A stretch of DNA of 64,000 nucleotides from Actibacterium atlanticum (lineage in GTDB: Bacteria; Pseudomonadota; Alphaproteobacteria; Rhodobacterales; Rhodobacteraceae): NCBI RefSeq assembly GCF_000671395.1, contig NZ_AQQY01000006.1:1-64000 (forward strand), given 5' to 3'. A program made the translations under genes and the position numbers. The notes under the pieces were generated by a model, which was not told the origin of the DNA, made no database searches, and was given only the letters and a program-made list of their open reading frames with translations. Below are positions 61,033 through 64,000 of this stretch, one piece after another (the first letter of the stretch is position 1; each line of letters begins with the position of its first letter).

Positions 61033-63725
61033 CGCCGTTGACGCATCGGTATGGGCGGCAGCGTTACCCGAAATGACGCACCGCCCTGCCCCGGCAGATA
61101 GGTGATATCGCCGCCCAGTTTGGTCATGATCTCACGACAAATCGCCAGACCCAGACCGGCCCCGCCCGCCGCGTTGCCATCTGAAAGGCGGGCGAATTTC
61201 TCGAAGATAATGCTTTGGCTTTTGGTCGGAATGCCCGACCCGTTGTCGGTAAAGTCGACCGCAACGCGCCCGCCGGTTTTGCGCAACCTGATCGACAAGA
61301 CAGGTTCTTCGGCGTCACAATATTTCTGCGCGTTGGCAATCAGGTTGATAAAGACCTGCGTCAGCCTGTCGGTGTCAGTGTGCAGGTCGATGTCCTCGGA
61401 AAGCTTGTCGCGCCGGATTCCCAGACGATCCCCCGATGGCAGGGTCGATGTCGTGGCCACGGCCTGATCAATCAGATCACCCAGATTGCCATCCTGTTCG
61501 GTCAGCGAAATCTGCGCATTCTCAAGCACGCTCAGGTCCAGCAAATCGTCCAGAAGACGTGTCAGGCGGATCGCTTCTTCATTGATGATCGAACTGTATT
61601 TCTGCGCGTCCTCGGCGTTCAACATCTCGTCCTCCATCAGAATCTCGGAAAAGGCCCGGATAGAGGTCATCGGCGTGCGTAGCTCGTGGCTGATCTGACT
61701 AAGAAAGGCGTCCTTCTGAATGGACAATTCAGTCAGCTTTTCATTGGCTTCGCGCAGCTGGCGCGCGGTGCGGGTCAGCTCATCTGACTTGGCTTTCAGC
61801 TGGTTGGAAGTCTCCATCATCTGGGCGGTTTCATCGGCCACCGCCATCAGATCACCCACCGAAACCGCCGTACGCCCAACGATTTGACCGATCATCGCAT
61901 GGGCGGTTGCAGCGCCAACAGAGCCCGAGATTTGGCGCTCTAAGCGTTCAAGAAAACCCGGAGTGATATCAGGCAGATACCCCTTTTTTCCCTGCTCATT
62001 GGCGGCCTGCAGGAACAAGGCCTGCGCATCTTCGGCCCCCAAAATCCGCTGGGTCATCATCAAAAGGTCTTCGGCCTCGGCCCGGCTTTGCGCCCAGCCC
62101 TGCGCGCTGGTGGAATGTTCAAACACGTTGACGAACTGCGCGCCCTGCAAACGTTCCATGGGTGAAGGAAAGCCCAGCAACGACACGAACAGGAAGCCAA
62201 AGGTGTTCAGCGTCAAAGACCAGAACATCGCATGTACCAGCGGGTCCAGCCCCCCGACCCCGAACATGGATTGTGGGCGCAGCCACTCAAGCCCCCAAGG
62301 GCCGTTCACCATGATCGATTCGCTAAGGATGCCTCCGGGGCCAAAGCTGGGCAGGAACAGCGTGTAGGCCCAGACCAGCGAGCCTACCAGCAAGCCTACC
62401 AGCGCACCGCGCTTGGTCGCGCCGCGCCAGAAAATGCCGCCAATCATCGCCGGCAGCACCTGCGCCACGCCGGTGAACGAGATCAGACCGATAGACGCCA
62501 GCGCCTCGGAGCCGCCGGTCAAGCGGAAGTACAAATACCCCAGCACCAGAACACCGCCGATGGACAGACGACGCGACCGCAACAGCAGTTTACGTACGTC
62601 TCCCGACACCATTGCCCCTTCCTGGTTCTGCCAGTGCAACCACAACGGCATAACAATGTGGTTTGACACCATGGTCGCCAACGCAATGGAGGCGACGATC
62701 ACCATAGAAGTGGCCGAACTGAACCCTCCCAAAAATGCCAGAGTCGCGAGCCCTTGCTGATCCATGCTCAGCGGGACGGTCAGAACGAACAGGTCGGGGT
62801 TGGCTGTGGCGGGCTGCGTGGCAAGCCCGGTCACGGCAATCGGCACAACGAACAGGCTGATCAGGCAAAGGTAAAGCGGAAAGGCCCACGACGCCGTTTC
62901 CACGTGGCGTTCATCTGCGTTCTCCACCACCAGAACCTGAAACATCCGCGGCAGGGTCAGAATGGCCGCCGCTGACAAGGCCGTCAGACCAACCCAACGT
63001 CCGGGGCGAAACTGCGCATCCGCAATCGGAGACTCTGCGATATCCTGCGCCATGGCACCGATACCGCCAGACACGCCCCAGACCACGAAAACCCCCACCG
63101 CGATCAGGGCGACCAGCTTAACCACGGCCTCGACAGCAATGGCGGTGACAACCCCATGGTGGCGTTCATTCGCGTCCAGATTTCGGGTGCCAAACAGGAT
63201 GGTAAACAACGCCAGCCCGGCGGCGACCCACAGCGCGGTTGAGTTCATATCAGGCAGGCGCCAGCCGCCTTCGGCGGTTGATGCAAAGACTGAAAAAGAC
63301 AGCGTAACTGATTGAAGTTGCAACGTAATATACGGAGTTGTCCCGATCACCGCCATCAGGGTTACAATGACGCCCAACACATTGGATTTACCATATCGAG
63401 ACGAGATAAGGTCAGCGATTGAGGTGATGTGCTGGGTACGCCCGATCCGCACCAGCTTGCGCAACAACCACCACCAACCCACCAAAACCAGCGTCGGCCC
63501 CAGATAGATCGTCAGGTATTCCAAACCCGTGCGCGCCGCGTATCCCACGGCGCCGTAAAACGTCCATGCGGTGCAATAAACCGACAGCGACAGCGTATAG
63601 ATCAGCGGCGAGCGTAGCCATTTCGCCCGCCCAGAGCGCGCCCGTCGTTCGGCCCAGAACGCCACGGCAAACAGCGCGACCACATACACCAGACACACAG
63701 TTACGAGGATGTTGAAATTAATCAC
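61029..63725 (-). CDS. SLC5 symporter-histidine kinase fusion (CbrA/CrbS-like)
   Basis: 898 residues. The first about 500 resemble a sodium:solute symporter with about 13 membrane helices (FYGAVGYAARTGLEYLTIYLGPTLV, ITSIADLISSRYGKS). A linker (about 520-620, STAC-like) and coiled coil lead to HisKA with His680 in SQISHELRTPMTSIRAF, then N box FINLIANAQKYC and the DNGSGI and GAGLGLAI loops. No receiver domain is attached. Members such as CbrA sense or transport small compounds while signalling. Four bases overlap a small membrane-protein gene upstream. Confidence 0.93.
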   Translation of the reverse strand: MINFNILVTVCLVYVVALFAVAFWAERRARSGRAKWLRSPLIYTLSLSVYCTAWTFYGAVGYAARTGLEYLTIYLGPTLVLVGWWWLLRKLVRIGRTQHITSIADLISSRYGKSNVLGVIVTLMAVIGTTPYITLQLQSVTLSFSVFASTAEGGWRLPDMNSTALWVAAGLALFTILFGTRNLDANERHHGVVTAIAVEAVVKLVALIAVGVFVVWGVSGGIGAMAQDIAESPIADAQFRPGRWVGLTALSAAAILTLPRMFQVLVVENADERHVETASWAFPLYLCLISLFVVPIAVTGLATQPATANPDLFVLTVPLSMDQQGLATLAFLGGFSSATSMVIVASIALATMVSNHIVMPLWLHWQNQEGAMVSGDVRKLLLRSRRLSIGGVLVLGYLYFRLTGGSEALASIGLISFTGVAQVLPAMIGGIFWRGATKRGALVGLLVGSLVWAYTLFLPSFGPGGILSESIMVNGPWGLEWLRPQSMFGVGGLDPLVHAMFWSLTLNTFGFLFVSLLGFPSPMERLQGAQFVNVFEHSTSAQGWAQSRAEAEDLLMMTQRILGAEDAQALFLQAANEQGKKGYLPDITPGFLERLERQISGSVGAATAHAMIGQIVGRTAVSVGDLMAVADETAQMMETSNQLKAKSDELTRTARQLREANEKLTELSIQKDAFLSQISHELRTPMTSIRAFSEILMEDEMLNAEDAQKYSSIINEEAIRLTRLLDDLLDLSVLENAQISLTEQDGNLGDLIDQAVATTSTLPSGDRLGIRRDKLSEDIDLHTDTDRLTQVFINLIANAQKYCDAEEPVLSIRLRKTGGRVAVDFTDNGSGIPTKSQSIIFEKFARLSDGNAAGGAGLGLAICREIMTKLGGDITYLPGQGGASFRVTLPPIPMRQRR

Positions 63726-63994
63726 GCGCCGTCGTCCTCGTCAGGTTCGGGCGTGTCCTCTTCTACTCCGATTTGGCGCGTAAAAAAGAACGCGCCAAGG
63801 ATCAAAAACAGCCAGACTAAGAACAGATACACCAGCTGGCCGCCCAGCCGGGGTTCTTGTTCGCTCCACTGCTGGAGCGGCGGCAGCATGATCAAAAACA
63901 GGCCGAATATCGGCAACAGACGCGCCCCATCGCGCATCCGGCGACGGCGATAGTTGCGCCGCGCCACAAACAGAGGCCGATGGGACGGTTTCAC
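63722..63994 (-). CDS. Small two-helix membrane protein (start uncertain)
   Basis: 90 residues from GTG 63992-63994, but the frame stays open to the window edge, so the true start may lie beyond it. Arg-rich N-terminus, two hydrophobic segments (LLPIFGLFLIMLPP and LVYLFLVWLFLILGAFFF) and an acidic tail. It overlaps the symporter-kinase start by ATGA, so it is translated with it and may be a partner of the sensor. Function unknown. Confidence 0.7.
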   Translation of the reverse strand: MKPSHRPLFVARRNYRRRRMRDGARLLPIFGLFLIMLPPLQQWSEQEPRLGGQLVYLFLVWLFLILGAFFFTRQIGVEEDTPEPDEDDGA

Positions 63995-64000
63995 GCCTCG

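Overview
The window looks like chromosomal DNA of a marine Rhodobacterales bacterium (Roseobacter group, Alphaproteobacteria). Pointers are the uniformly high GC, an imuA-imuB-dnaE2 mutagenesis cassette, a DUF2312/GapR protein, several TRAP and tripartite tricarboxylate transporters, a permuted-style accessory metabolism and many ATGA-overlapping operons. No phage, insertion sequence, rRNA or CRISPR array is visible; there is one tRNA, tRNA-Thr(UGU).

Layout. 198-1823 (-) is phosphoglucomutase. 2114-6293 (+) is a sensor kinase, an NtrC-like regulator without a GAFTGA loop, and a periplasmic binding protein. 6540-14395 (+) is a branched-chain-amino-acid-type ABC transporter followed by iron alcohol dehydrogenase, succinate-semialdehyde-type dehydrogenase and thioesterase. 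One palindrome, TGAGCG-N5-CGCTCA, occurs upstream of both units, so the first operon probably controls the second. 14408-19843 (-) is the SOS translesion cassette. 20008-25210 (-) is tctC-tctB-tctA plus a class III CoA-transferase and a truncated citrate-synthase-like lyase, with tctD-tctE and a binding protein divergent at 25329-28353 (+).

28712-34552 holds a GMC oxidoreductase divergent from a TRAP dctPQM set and a LysR regulator. 34849-37012 (-) pairs a hemerythrin with a protein that joins two CDGSH iron-sulfur motifs to a glutamate-synthase FMN domain, preceded by an Irr-like palindrome. 37232-43563 is a LysR gene divergent from an Ugp/Mal-type ABC transporter and a GpdQ-like phosphodiesterase. 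43670-47637 (-) is an aminotransferase with a FixL/FixJ-type pair, divergent from a TAXI-TRAP transporter, a universal stress protein and an AhpD-like protein (47857-52517).

After tRNA-Thr come an orphan ferric-iron-type permease, small genes (lipoprotein, GapR, membrane protein), a two-domain crotonase/HAD protein with a decayed second active site, a DksA-like protein, a persulfide-dioxygenase-like hydrolase with two YeeE/YedE half-proteins, and an SLC5-symporter/histidine-kinase fusion with a small membrane partner at the right edge.

The common theme is nutrient scavenging: five complete high-affinity uptake systems, each next to its own regulator and usually a few catabolic genes. Two of the three classical two-component systems carry a periplasmic binding protein as the third gene of the regulatory operon, which suggests ligand sensing through a dedicated binding protein. 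Strong stem-loops lie next to the binding-protein genes in four of the five transporter operons, probably to raise their expression over the membrane subunits.
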